Assembly (NCBI GenBank): GCA_003156715.1 | Contig: PMHO01000053.1 | Coordinates: forward strand, 160,940-215,477 | Reading direction: 5' to 3' | Source: Candidatus Tityobacter terrigena | Lineage (GTDB): Bacteria > Vulcanimicrobiota > Vulcanimicrobiia > Vulcanimicrobiales > Vulcanimicrobiaceae | DNA: 54,538 nt | Shown here: one piece after another, positions 1 to 7,751 of the stretch | Layout: the number at the start of each line of letters is the position of its first letter | Position numbering within the stretch: the first letter of the stretch is position 1 | Program-made: the position numbers and the translations under genes | The notes under the pieces: generated by a model | What the model saw: the letters and a program-made list of their open reading frames with translations, nothing else | What the model was told of the DNA's origin: nothing | Database searches by the model: none

Positions 1-29
1 CGCCGAGCCCGTGCGCTAACATCGCGTCG

Positions 30-797
30 ATGGCCCGTTTGACCTACGCTTCGTACCTTCGCATCGACGAGCTGCTCGCATTACAGGTTCCGCAAAGCAA
101 TCCAGCCCATCACGACGAGCTGCTGTTCATCATCGTCCACCAGGTGTACGAGCTTTGGTTTCGCCAGATGCTTCACGAAATCGAAGCGGCGATGAAAAAC
201 CTTGCGGCCGGCGACTTGCTCAAGACGCAAAAGAACTTCCGGCGCATCCACGCGATCCAGCGCCTGATCGAACAGCAAGTCGACGTTCTCGAAACGATGA
301 CGCCGCAGGAGTTCAACGCATTCCGCGAGGGCCTCAACCCCGCGAGCGGATTCCAGTCATCGCAGTTCCGTGAGATCGAATTCCTGTGCGGCGCTCAGAA
401 GACGAGCTATCTCTCTTTCCTGGAAGTCACGGGCGCCAAGCGCGAGCGGCTCGAACGGCGGCTGAGTGAGCCGACCTTGTACGACGCGCTGAAGGGATTG
501 CTGCAGCGGCGCGGCTTCCAGGTCGACTCGCACGACACGCTGTTGGCCGCTTTCAAATCGATCTACGAACGCTCCGAGGAGCTCTACGACCTCTATCTCT
601 TGCTCGAAGATTTCATCGAGTTCGACGAGCGCTTTCTGCTCTGGCGCGGGCGCCACGTTCGGATGGTCGAACGAATGATTGGAATGAAACCCGGGACAGG
701 CGGTTCGCTCGGCGTCAGCTACCTCGAGAAAACGCTTTCAAAGAAGTTCTTCCCCGAACTTTGGGAGGTCCGTACCGAGCTCGGCACCGGCTACTAG
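30..797 (+). CDS. kynA: Tryptophan 2,3-dioxygenase
   Basis: Heme enzyme that opens the indole ring of L-tryptophan to N-formylkynurenine, the first step of the kynurenine pathway, in the cytoplasm. The 255-residue length is normal for short bacterial members. Family landmarks are visible: the N-terminal LTYASYLRIDELL stretch, His37 in VHQVYELWF (distal heme pocket), Arg114 in the SQFREIEF block (expected to hold the substrate carboxylate), His209 in RHVRMVERMIG (expected proximal heme ligand) and the GTGGS loop at 222-226. The ATG at 30 is used because the protein begins right at the family's start; no strong ribosome site is seen in the 29 bases available. The next gene, a P450, starts 45 bp downstream on the same strand. 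No kynurenine formamidase or kynureninase is in view. Confidence 0.95.
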   Translation: MARLTYASYLRIDELLALQVPQSNPAHHDELLFIIVHQVYELWFRQMLHEIEAAMKNLAAGDLLKTQKNFRRIHAIQRLIEQQVDVLETMTPQEFNAFREGLNPASGFQSSQFREIEFLCGAQKTSYLSFLEVTGAKRERLERRLSEPTLYDALKGLLQRRGFQVDSHDTLLAAFKSIYERSEELYDLYLLLEDFIEFDERFLLWRGRHVRMVERMIGMKPGTGGSLGVSYLEKTLSKKFFPELWEVRTELGTGY

Positions 798-842
798 CCG
801 CATTGAAAGCATCAGCAGTTTGCACGGCGAACGGTCGCACCG

Positions 843-2033
843 GTGGCTGAGGATCAATATCCCGCGCTCGACTTCGACCCGTTCTCAGATGAGTTCCTAA
901 CCGACCCTTATCCGTTTCACGAGCGGCTTCGAGAGGCCGGGCCGGTCGTGTGGCTGGAGCGCTACCGCGTTTGGGGCATGGCGCGCCACCGGCAAGTCAA
1001 CGCGGCCCTCATGAACTGGGAAGCCTTCAGTTCGGCCGCCGGGGTTGGGCTCAGCAACTTTAACAAAGAGAAGCCGTGGCGGACGCCTAGCATCATTCTC
1101 GAAGCCGATCCGCCGCTGCACACCCGAACCCACAAGATCCTGACCCGCGCCCTGTCGCCGATGTCGCTTCACTCGCTGCGAGCGGACTTCGAGCACGAGG
1201 CGGAGCGGCTGGTCGAAGAGCTGGTCGAGCGCGTTACCTTCGACGGCGTTGCCGATCTGGCGCGGGCCTACCCGCTCAAGATCTTCCCTGACGCGCTTGG
1301 CATCGCGCCCGAGGGGCGCGAAGCGTTGCTTGCCTACGGCGAAATGGTTTTCAACGCGTTCGGCCCGCGCAATGAACGCTTCGAGCGGTCGATGGCCAAC
1401 GCAGCTGCGGTGACGGCTGCGATCACGGCCATGTGCGAACGCGATGCGCTCGACCCGAGCGGCATCGGCGCGCAGGTGTACCGGTCGGTCGAAGAAGGCG
1501 TCATCAGCTACGATGAGGCGCGGCTGCTCGTCCGCTCCCTGCTGAGCGCCGGACTCGACACGACGGTCAGCGCGATAGGAAACGCGCTCTATTTGCTGGC
1601 GCGCAACGTCGGAGAGTGGCGAACCTTGCGCGACAATCCGCAGCTCGTGCGCACGGCATTCGACGAAGCGCTACGCCTCGAGTCCCCCGTGCAGACCTTC
1701 TTCCGTACGACGACGCGCGCGTTCGAGGTCGAAGGCGTTCGCATACCGGAGGGCGATAAAGTGCTGCTATTCTACGGCGCCGCCAACCGCGATCCGCGAC
1801 GCTGGATCGACCCCAACCGTTTCGACATTCGACGCCGCGGCGGCGGGCACGTCGCTTTCGGGACCGGAGTCCATCGCTGCGTCGGGGAGGCCCTTTCCCG
1901 CATCGAGGGCGAGTGCATCCTGAGCGCACTGGCCGCTCGCGTCAAATCGCTGGCGCTCGACGGAAAGCCGAAACTGCGCCTGAACAACACGCTGCGTGGT
2001 TTTGAAACGATGGGACTCACCGTCAAGACCTAA
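843..2033 (+). CDS. Cytochrome P450, CYP199-like (para-substituted benzoate type)
   Basis: Soluble bacterial P450 of 396 residues. Core motifs are present: AGLDTT in the I helix (236-241), ExxR at Glu275-Arg278, and the heme loop FGTGVHRC with Cys346 as axial ligand. Many stretches resemble, from memory, CYP199A enzymes that demethylate 4-methoxybenzoate: VGLSNFNKEKPW, ILEADPPLHTRT, VFNAFGPRNERF, SPVQTFFRTTTR and LNNTLRGFE. A para-substituted aromatic acid is therefore the likeliest substrate, but this is inference. It needs a ferredoxin and reductase, neither of which is adjacent. The start is a GTG (843-845) giving V-AEDQYPALDF. It follows kynA by 45 bp and converges on the receptor-like gene with a 9-bp gap. 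Confidence 0.9.
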   Translation: MAEDQYPALDFDPFSDEFLTDPYPFHERLREAGPVVWLERYRVWGMARHRQVNAALMNWEAFSSAAGVGLSNFNKEKPWRTPSIILEADPPLHTRTHKILTRALSPMSLHSLRADFEHEAERLVEELVERVTFDGVADLARAYPLKIFPDALGIAPEGREALLAYGEMVFNAFGPRNERFERSMANAAAVTAAITAMCERDALDPSGIGAQVYRSVEEGVISYDEARLLVRSLLSAGLDTTVSAIGNALYLLARNVGEWRTLRDNPQLVRTAFDEALRLESPVQTFFRTTTRAFEVEGVRIPEGDKVLLFYGAANRDPRRWIDPNRFDIRRRGGGHVAFGTGVHRCVGEALSRIEGECILSALAARVKSLALDGKPKLRLNNTLRGFETMGLTVKT

Positions 2034-2042
2034 CGGGCGACG

Positions 2043-4010
2043 CTAGTGGCGCACCAAGGAAAGCGAAAGCTCGTGGGGCGAATAGAGCGGCGCGAGCGGT
2101 TGGGCCACGGGATAGCCGAAGAAGTTGGATGCGGCGAGGCGGACATCGAACGCTTGGAACAACGGAACTTGGATGGAGGCGTCGGCGAGTGCGACGGCTG
2201 CGCCCGCGCCGAACGCGTTACCGGCGCCGAGGAGAGTCGCACCGAAACGTAGCTCGGTGCCGCTGCGCGAGCGGTAGGAAAGCGCCAAACGCGCTTTGCT
2301 ATAGGGATCGCCCGGCAGTTGATTTCCGTCGATCAGCTGGTTCGTGCCGGCGAAGCGATACTGCGGTTGCACCGGACCGAACGCATCGGAGCTGGCCAGA
2401 CCGACGAAGCCGGCTATTGCTAGTCGTCCCACGCCCGGATCGTGGTTGAAGCCAAGCTGGAGACCCTGCGTGCGCGCATCCGCGAGGTTTGCGAAAATGT
2501 CATAGCGCGCGATGTCGAACGCCGAGAGAGAAAGATGGTCGCCGGCGGCGAGCTCGCGCTCCGCCGAGACGCGCCAGCCGAAAGCGGTTTCCGGTACGAG
2601 CGCGTGCACGTCGGCGGGGAGTGCGGCGAGAACGGAGTCGGGAGCCGTCGCGTACGCGGACCCGGCCGAGGCGCTCAGCATCAGCCGATCGCCGACCCGG
2701 TACGAAAAGCCGGCTTGGGGATCGGTGCGTTGCGGCAAGAGCGTTCCGCCGCTGAGAACTTCGCCGAGCTCGAGACGCGCGTCGCGCGAAAGCTGAAAGT
2801 CGCCGCGCGCCAATGCCGTCGTAAAAGTGGAGTCGACGTCGACGCCGTCGACCATCGCTAGGTCGCTGCGGCGATCGAACGAGAAGGAAAGCAGTTGGTT
2901 GCCGGCCGGAACGTCGAGCGAGATTTGCGTACCGCTCTGCCGGTCCGACTCGAGCGGCCACGCAAACGAACCGATGCTCTCCTGCGTCATCGCCGAAGAA
3001 CGCCAGCTTCGCACTTGGAGCGAAGACGTGCCGAGCTGCGAACGCAAGTCAAGCGCGAACGCGGGGGCATTGCTGGTGACGTCGGCGCCGTCGAGCGAGG
3101 TCGTCGATTGCGAGCCGTAGGACGAGAAACCGAGCGAGGTCGCCGGCGAGAGCGCGTAATTCAGCTTAACGACTTGCGAACGGTTCAGGCCGCCGCCGCC
3201 GACCGTGTCCAGCGCGAATCCGAGCCGGCCGAGTGTATCCGAAAAGCGCACGCGCTGGAAGCTGCCGAACTCTGAGTCGTAGCCGGCAGCTAGATCGTAC
3301 TGCGGCGTACTCGAGATCGGCAGCGTTTGGTAATTGATCACGCCGCCGATCGCATCTTGCAGCGAGCTATCGTGAACGACCGGTCCCGTAGCGACCTCGA
3401 TGTCGTCGAGCACGAGCGCATCGCGAAACCACACCGCGTTGCGCGCGTATGGGCCACCCGCGATCGGAATGCCATCGAGCTCTTCGCGAGACTCACTGGG
3501 CAACGTATCCAGCGCACTGACCCCAGCGGCTGCCGGGCCCACTCCGGCCGGCACGACATCGACGTCCGGCATCGCCGTAAGGGCATGGGCCACGACCGGG
3601 TCGCCGGTTGCGCTCAACCCGCCGACGTTGGAGACGTCCGTGGCGCCGTGCAGATTTGAAAACGAAGCGAGCGCGAGCTCGAGCTGCGTGAAACGGAGGG
3701 CGGAGGGTCCCGCCGCGACGACGACGGTCGCAACAATCGGCTCGAAGCCGCTCCGGGTCGCGCGCAAGGTGTAGGTGCCGAGCGGTAATGCCGACATCGT
3801 TACGATGCCTGCCGCACCGGTGGTCGCGGTGCGCTCGACTGGGCCTGTGGCAAGGACCGTGGCGCCGGAGATCGGGTGCCCCTGGTGGTCATGAATGCTG
3901 GCGGCAATGGCGCCGGGCCCGATTTGTTCGGCAGCGCCCGCGGCAGCGACGCCCCCGAGCAGCAAGGCGAGCGCCGCAACAGCGGCGCGCCCAACGGTTA
4001 ATTGCGGCAA
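2043..4010 (-). CDS. TonB-dependent-receptor-like outer-membrane protein with N-terminal carboxypeptidase-regulatory-like domain
   Basis: Secreted 655-residue protein. Residues 1-27 form a signal peptide (AVAALALLLGGVAAAGAA). Residues about 33-108 are a carboxypeptidase-regulatory-like beta sandwich (GHPISGATVLATGP, LPLGTYTLRATRSGFEP). A plug-like segment follows (ELDGIPIAGGPYARN, VLDDIEVATGPV, AIGGVINYQTLP), then alternating beta strands to the end typical of an outer-membrane barrel. The barrel is short for a siderophore receptor and the last residue is His rather than aromatic. No TonB box is obvious. The ligand is unknown. The start is a TTG at 4010 directly after an in-frame stop; no good ribosome site is seen. 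It stands alone, convergent with the P450. The 174 bp upstream (4011-4184) hold no recognisable gene. Confidence 0.75.
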   Translation of the reverse strand: MPQLTVGRAAVAALALLLGGVAAAGAAEQIGPGAIAASIHDHQGHPISGATVLATGPVERTATTGAAGIVTMSALPLGTYTLRATRSGFEPIVATVVVAAGPSALRFTQLELALASFSNLHGATDVSNVGGLSATGDPVVAHALTAMPDVDVVPAGVGPAAAGVSALDTLPSESREELDGIPIAGGPYARNAVWFRDALVLDDIEVATGPVVHDSSLQDAIGGVINYQTLPISSTPQYDLAAGYDSEFGSFQRVRFSDTLGRLGFALDTVGGGGLNRSQVVKLNYALSPATSLGFSSYGSQSTTSLDGADVTSNAPAFALDLRSQLGTSSLQVRSWRSSAMTQESIGSFAWPLESDRQSGTQISLDVPAGNQLLSFSFDRRSDLAMVDGVDVDSTFTTALARGDFQLSRDARLELGEVLSGGTLLPQRTDPQAGFSYRVGDRLMLSASAGSAYATAPDSVLAALPADVHALVPETAFGWRVSAERELAAGDHLSLSAFDIARYDIFANLADARTQGLQLGFNHDPGVGRLAIAGFVGLASSDAFGPVQPQYRFAGTNQLIDGNQLPGDPYSKARLALSYRSRSGTELRFGATLLGAGNAFGAGAAVALADASIQVPLFQAFDVRLAASNFFGYPVAQPLAPLYSPHELSLSLVRH

Positions 4011-4184
4011 CGAGAGGCGTTACGGCGCGTAGCGGGGCGGCCCCTGGACAATGGGCCGGCCGGCGCCGCCACGCCGGCCTTCACACCGACCCATGGCTCC
4101 TCCAGAGCGCTACGCGCATCGTCTCTGGCTAACGCTGCCGCAGAGCCCTTGTGACGGAACCGCGCTTCAGGCCGCCTCCCTACG

Positions 4185-5555
4185 CTAACATTTGCCCCCC
4201 GATGGAACGAGCTCGATTTTAGACAAAGCGGTAAGCACTCTCATCTTTCTGTCGTCGGGCAGCTCAGCGAGCCCGCTTCCCTCTGCGAGCGTGTCGTACG
4301 TCGTCAATCCGGCGCCGTTCTCAAGAGCAAGGGCGGTATCGAAGAAGCCTTGCATCGCGGGAACGTCCGCGTTCGAGCTCGGATAACAGTGGTAGAACAG
4401 CATGAAGATCAACCCCACGATCGGATACGCTCCCTTGTGCGAAGGATCGGGTACGTACGTGCGAGCGCGCGCGGGCCAGCCCGGAGGCGCAGCGGTGTAC
4501 GGGCCGCGGAACGCTTCTTTGACGGCCGGGACCGTCGGCAGGTTAGCAACGCCGCTCTTATTGATCAGAGCGGCCGCCGGCAGCGGGCCAAGCGGCTCGA
4601 TCGAGGAAGGCCCGGTATATCCGATCGCTCCGTGCGAGGAATTGGCAGGATGCTCCACGTCGTTGACCAGCGCCGTGTTCCCGGTTGCTCCGACGAAATT
4701 TGACCCCGACGGTTGCGGGTCCGGCAGGGTGAATGACTCGCCGACGCCCTGCGAGTACGGGTAACCGGCGCCCGCGCAGACGTAGTTGAGGTGCGTCGTG
4801 AAGATGAACGTGGAACCGGCCGGATCCGCGCGGTAAACTGCGTCGATCGGCGTGGAAGCGCTCACGACCGGGACGCCGCCATTGTCGTCGGTGATCTGCG
4901 AGTCAGACCAGTCACCGATGACACCCGTGTAGATGCCGCAGTAGGACTCGCGTGACAGAGTGAACTGCCGGCTACCGAGGCTCGCGTTCGGTCCGAGGTT
5001 GAACGCCAACGCGATGCCGGCTTCGACGATCGGCTCCTGCACCGCTTTGCCGCGCGCAGGCAGCGTTTCGCTGTCGTAGTCGCCCAACAGCGCCGTCGAG
5101 AGCGGAGAACCGATTACAAAGTCGGGTGGCCCAGGAGCCGACCCGGAATTCGGATATGGGAAGGTCCAGTCACGCCCGTTCGTCGTGTCTTGATAAGGCG
5201 GGTTCGCGGCTGGTGTCGTTTCGTCGTCGAAGGCCTGGTCGATCAGATAGCGCTCGCCGGCCGGACCATTCGTCGACGCGAAGAGCATTTCGACGTTGGC
5301 TTTCGAGGCGCTAGCCGGCTGACCGGGAGTGACACCGTACTGGTTCCCCCACAGACGGAGCATCAGCGCTGGGACGCTCCCGCCCCCGGCGAAGATGGGC
5401 GTCGGTAGGCTGGATTGAAACGGAAGCTGGTGTCTGACAGAGTGCGGCCTTACAAGCGGTCCGACCCCGGCTGCGCCGGAAACACTCGCTGGAAGCGCCG
5501 CGGCGGTAAAGGTTAAGAGCGCGATCGTGGATGCCGTGCGCGAAAATGGTGGCAT
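4185..5555 (-). CDS. PstS-like periplasmic substrate-binding protein
   Basis: Exported 456-residue protein resembling phosphate-type solute-binding proteins. The signal peptide is SRTASTIALLTFTAAALPASVSGA. PstS-like landmarks are an N-terminal GGGSVPALMLRLW segment, the GVIGDWSD turn, RADPAGSTFIFT (matching the family's R-S-D-x-S-G-T-T-x-x-F-T phosphate loop), an AIGYTGPSS segment, and a late YPIVGLIFMLFYHCY. Cys residues are unusually frequent, including the terminal KC. The start at 5555 was chosen over an ATG 13 codons upstream (5594) because AAGGGAG lies 6 nt before it and the signal peptide then begins properly. No pstC, pstA or pstB is nearby, so it may not serve a classical Pst transporter; an adhesin or phosphate-scavenging role is possible. 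Confidence 0.7.
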   Translation of the reverse strand: MPPFSRTASTIALLTFTAAALPASVSGAAGVGPLVRPHSVRHQLPFQSSLPTPIFAGGGSVPALMLRLWGNQYGVTPGQPASASKANVEMLFASTNGPAGERYLIDQAFDDETTPAANPPYQDTTNGRDWTFPYPNSGSAPGPPDFVIGSPLSTALLGDYDSETLPARGKAVQEPIVEAGIALAFNLGPNASLGSRQFTLSRESYCGIYTGVIGDWSDSQITDDNGGVPVVSASTPIDAVYRADPAGSTFIFTTHLNYVCAGAGYPYSQGVGESFTLPDPQPSGSNFVGATGNTALVNDVEHPANSSHGAIGYTGPSSIEPLGPLPAAALINKSGVANLPTVPAVKEAFRGPYTAAPPGWPARARTYVPDPSHKGAYPIVGLIFMLFYHCYPSSNADVPAMQGFFDTALALENGAGLTTYDTLAEGSGLAELPDDRKMRVLTALSKIELVPSGGKC

Positions 5556-5984
5556 GCGTATCTCCCTTAGAGATAAGTGCTCTAGGGTCACCATTAGAGG
5601 CCATGCCTGGGGGCGAAATCTCCCCGAGATCCTTGCGGCGCTCGGGTGAGGCGGGCGTTTCGTGAGCGAAGCGATTCTCCCCTCGGGGCACCTAGCAAGT
5701 CTTAGTTAGAACTCGCAAACGAATGGCTAAAATAGCTCGACCCGGACCGCTCGCGCGTTTCGGTAAGCGTCAGCACCCTGGCCGCCTCCGTGAGCGTAGC
5801 CTAGCGCGGCGCGCGGACCGTCGAGGGCCGCGCAGCCTTCGCTCCGCGCGGCGGTCAGTCGATCGCAATCACCTGGAGCGCGCTTGAGGCGCAGAGTGCG
5901 CACGCCGTGCAGATCGGGTCGCTGCCGGCCCCCGGACACTCATGAGCAACAAATCGCTCACTCCGGCGCGCTACGCTGGACCGA
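5556..5984. other. Gene-poor leader/intergenic region upstream of the PstS-like gene
   Basis: No convincing gene in this 429-bp stretch. On the minus strand the part nearest the PstS-like gene (about 5595-5690) is G/C structured: two similar blocks (GGGGAGAATCGC and GGGGAGATTTCGC) and a CCCGAG/CTCGGG hairpin with a 12-nt loop lie just before the AAGGGAG ribosome site. This could be a structured 5' leader, but no known riboswitch class could be matched. The rest probably holds the divergent promoters of the PstS-like and peptidase genes; no clear -35/-10 pair was identified. Confidence 0.35.
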
Positions 5985-6551
5985 ATGTGTACCGCAGCCG
6001 ATCCTGCCGCGCGTTTGCTCTGCGCCGGGACGCCCGCTGCGGCGCGCGCGATCGCCGCGGTCTTGGCGCGCTTCGGGCGTGCCGCGCTCACCTTTGCAGC
6101 CGAACGTGAGATCCGCATCGTGTCCCTGTCGCCATCGCAGCGGTACGCCGACGCTTCGGGCTCGTTGCGCCGGCTCGGCGTCGACGTCGATGCGTGGGCC
6201 ATACCGCCGGCGGGACTCTTTGTCGTTGAGGAGCGTACCGTGTATCTTCGGTCGCCGAGCCCGATGACGGTCGCGCACGAATTCGGTCACGGTCTCGACT
6301 GCGCGCTGGGGGGCGGGGTCTACCGTTCGGGCTACGACGCGGTCATCCGGAAGGCGTTTGCCGAGGCGCGCACGTTCGTAACACCGTATGCCGCGACCGG
6401 CCTCGACGAGTACTTTGCGGAATCGCTACGCGCGTACGTCGAGGTCAACGACGCGCATTCGCCCTGGCCGAAGGCGACTCGCGCGCGCCTGGCCGAGGTG
6501 GATCCGGCCATGTATGCGTTTCTCGAGGAGTTATTTGCGACGGCGTTTTAA
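5985..6551 (+). CDS. Putative zinc metallopeptidase (ATLF/M34-like fold)
   Basis: A 188-residue protein with a gluzincin signature: HEFGHGLD near residues 97-104, giving HExxH with Glu as base, and a downstream LDEYFAESLRAY segment offering a third zinc ligand (Glu). The spacing and the 'EYFAE' helix recall the small anthrax-lethal-factor-like (ATLF) peptidase domains found in many bacteria; this is a motif-level match only. No signal peptide or membrane segment is seen, so it may act in the cytoplasm or be exported by an unknown route. The ATG at 5985 has no strong ribosome site. It is convergent with the acyl-CoA dehydrogenase gene (12 bp apart). Confidence 0.55.
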   Translation: MCTAADPAARLLCAGTPAAARAIAAVLARFGRAALTFAAEREIRIVSLSPSQRYADASGSLRRLGVDVDAWAIPPAGLFVVEERTVYLRSPSPMTVAHEFGHGLDCALGGGVYRSGYDAVIRKAFAEARTFVTPYAATGLDEYFAESLRAYVEVNDAHSPWPKATRARLAEVDPAMYAFLEELFATAF

Positions 6552-6563
6552 AACGCAGTCGCG

Positions 6564-7751
6564 CTAGGACTCGCTCGGGTGCGCGACCGCACTCGGACGG
6601 GGCGCTCTGGTCAGGGTGCCCATCTCCTTGCTGATGATGCCGAGCATGATTTCATCGGCGCCGCCGCCGATCGAGGCGAGCCGGTGATCGCGGAAGTAGC
6701 GCGTCACGGGCGTCTCGTTCATAAAACCCATGCCGCCGAAGTACTGCAGGCAGCTGTCGGCGACTTCGCGTACGAGCCGCCCGACCGTTAGCTTGGCCAT
6801 CGAAGCCAGTTGGGCCATGTCGCCGCCGTTGACGTACTCTTCGACCGCGCGGTAGACCAGCGAACGCAGCAGCTCAACTTTCGTTTGCAGCTCGGCTAGC
6901 CTGAAGTGCACCGTCTGGTTTTCGAGGATGGGCCGGCCGAAAGCGATCCGGCTGCGGGTGTGCTCGACCGTCTGCGCGATGACGCGCTCCATGCCGCGTA
7001 GCGCGCTTGCCGCCGCCCAGAGACGCTCCTCCTGAAACTGCTCCATCTGGTAGATGAAGCCCATGTTCTCTTCTCCGATGCGGTACCGCTGTGGAACGCG
7101 CACCCCGTCAAAGAACACCTGCACCGTGTCCGACGAACGCATGCCGAGCTTATCGAGCTTTTGCGACGTCGAGACGCCCTTGGTCTTCATGGGGATGCAG
7201 ATCAAGGTCTTGTTGCGGTGCACCGGGCCATCCCCGGTGTTCGCGAGCATGCACATCCAGTCGGCTTGCGCTCCGCTGGTCGTCCACATCTTCCCGCCGT
7301 CGATGACGTAGTCGTCGCCGGCTTTGCGAGCCTGCGTCTTGATCGAGGCGACGTCGGAGCCGGCGCCCGTCTCCGAGACGCCAAGGCAGGCGACGTACTC
7401 GCCGCTGATCGACGGCTGCAAGAACTCTTCGCGCAGGGCGTCTGAACCGTAGCGCCCGAGCGCCGGAGTCGCCATGTCGGTCTGCACGCCGATCGCCATG
7501 GGGACGGCGCCGCAGGCAATCTCGCCGAGCGACTCGTTGAAGGCGGTTGCAAAGGTGTAGTCGAGCCCGAGACCGCCGAATTCGACCGGCTTGTGGATGC
7601 CCAGCAGCGACTGTTTGCCAAGCTTGCGAAACACCTCGTGAGCCGGGAAGATGCCGGCCCGCTCCCACTCGTCGACGTACGGGTTGATCTCGTTCTGAAT
7701 CAACTTCGAGACCGACCGCTGCAGCTCGCGATGCTCTTCTTGATAGATCAT
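6564..7751 (-). CDS. atuD: Acyl-CoA dehydrogenase, citronellyl-CoA dehydrogenase-like
   Basis: FAD enzyme of 395 residues that introduces an alpha,beta double bond in an acyl-CoA. The fold landmarks are complete: GVSETGAGSDVASI (FAD/substrate loop), MWTTSGAQADW, the C-terminal helical domain with SRIAFGRPI, and the catalytic Glu in GGGADEIMLG. It is the last gene of the five-gene operon and overlaps atuF by 4 bp (ATGA), so translation is coupled. In an acyclic-terpene pathway it would make geranyl-CoA from citronellyl-CoA; in a leucine pathway the homologue makes methylcrotonyl-CoA. The gene set (atuA present, no HMG-CoA lyase) favours the first. The substrate cannot be read from this sequence alone. 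Confidence 0.85.
   Translation of the reverse strand: MIYQEEHRELQRSVSKLIQNEINPYVDEWERAGIFPAHEVFRKLGKQSLLGIHKPVEFGGLGLDYTFATAFNESLGEIACGAVPMAIGVQTDMATPALGRYGSDALREEFLQPSISGEYVACLGVSETGAGSDVASIKTQARKAGDDYVIDGGKMWTTSGAQADWMCMLANTGDGPVHRNKTLICIPMKTKGVSTSQKLDKLGMRSSDTVQVFFDGVRVPQRYRIGEENMGFIYQMEQFQEERLWAAASALRGMERVIAQTVEHTRSRIAFGRPILENQTVHFRLAELQTKVELLRSLVYRAVEEYVNGGDMAQLASMAKLTVGRLVREVADSCLQYFGGMGFMNETPVTRYFRDHRLASIGGGADEIMLGIISKEMGTLTRAPRPSAVAHPSES

Noticed and set aside
5556-5700. Calling the PstS leader a known riboswitch
   Set aside because: Compared by eye with glycine, c-di-GMP, cobalamin, SAM, TPP, guanidine and other classes; none of their conserved cores is present.
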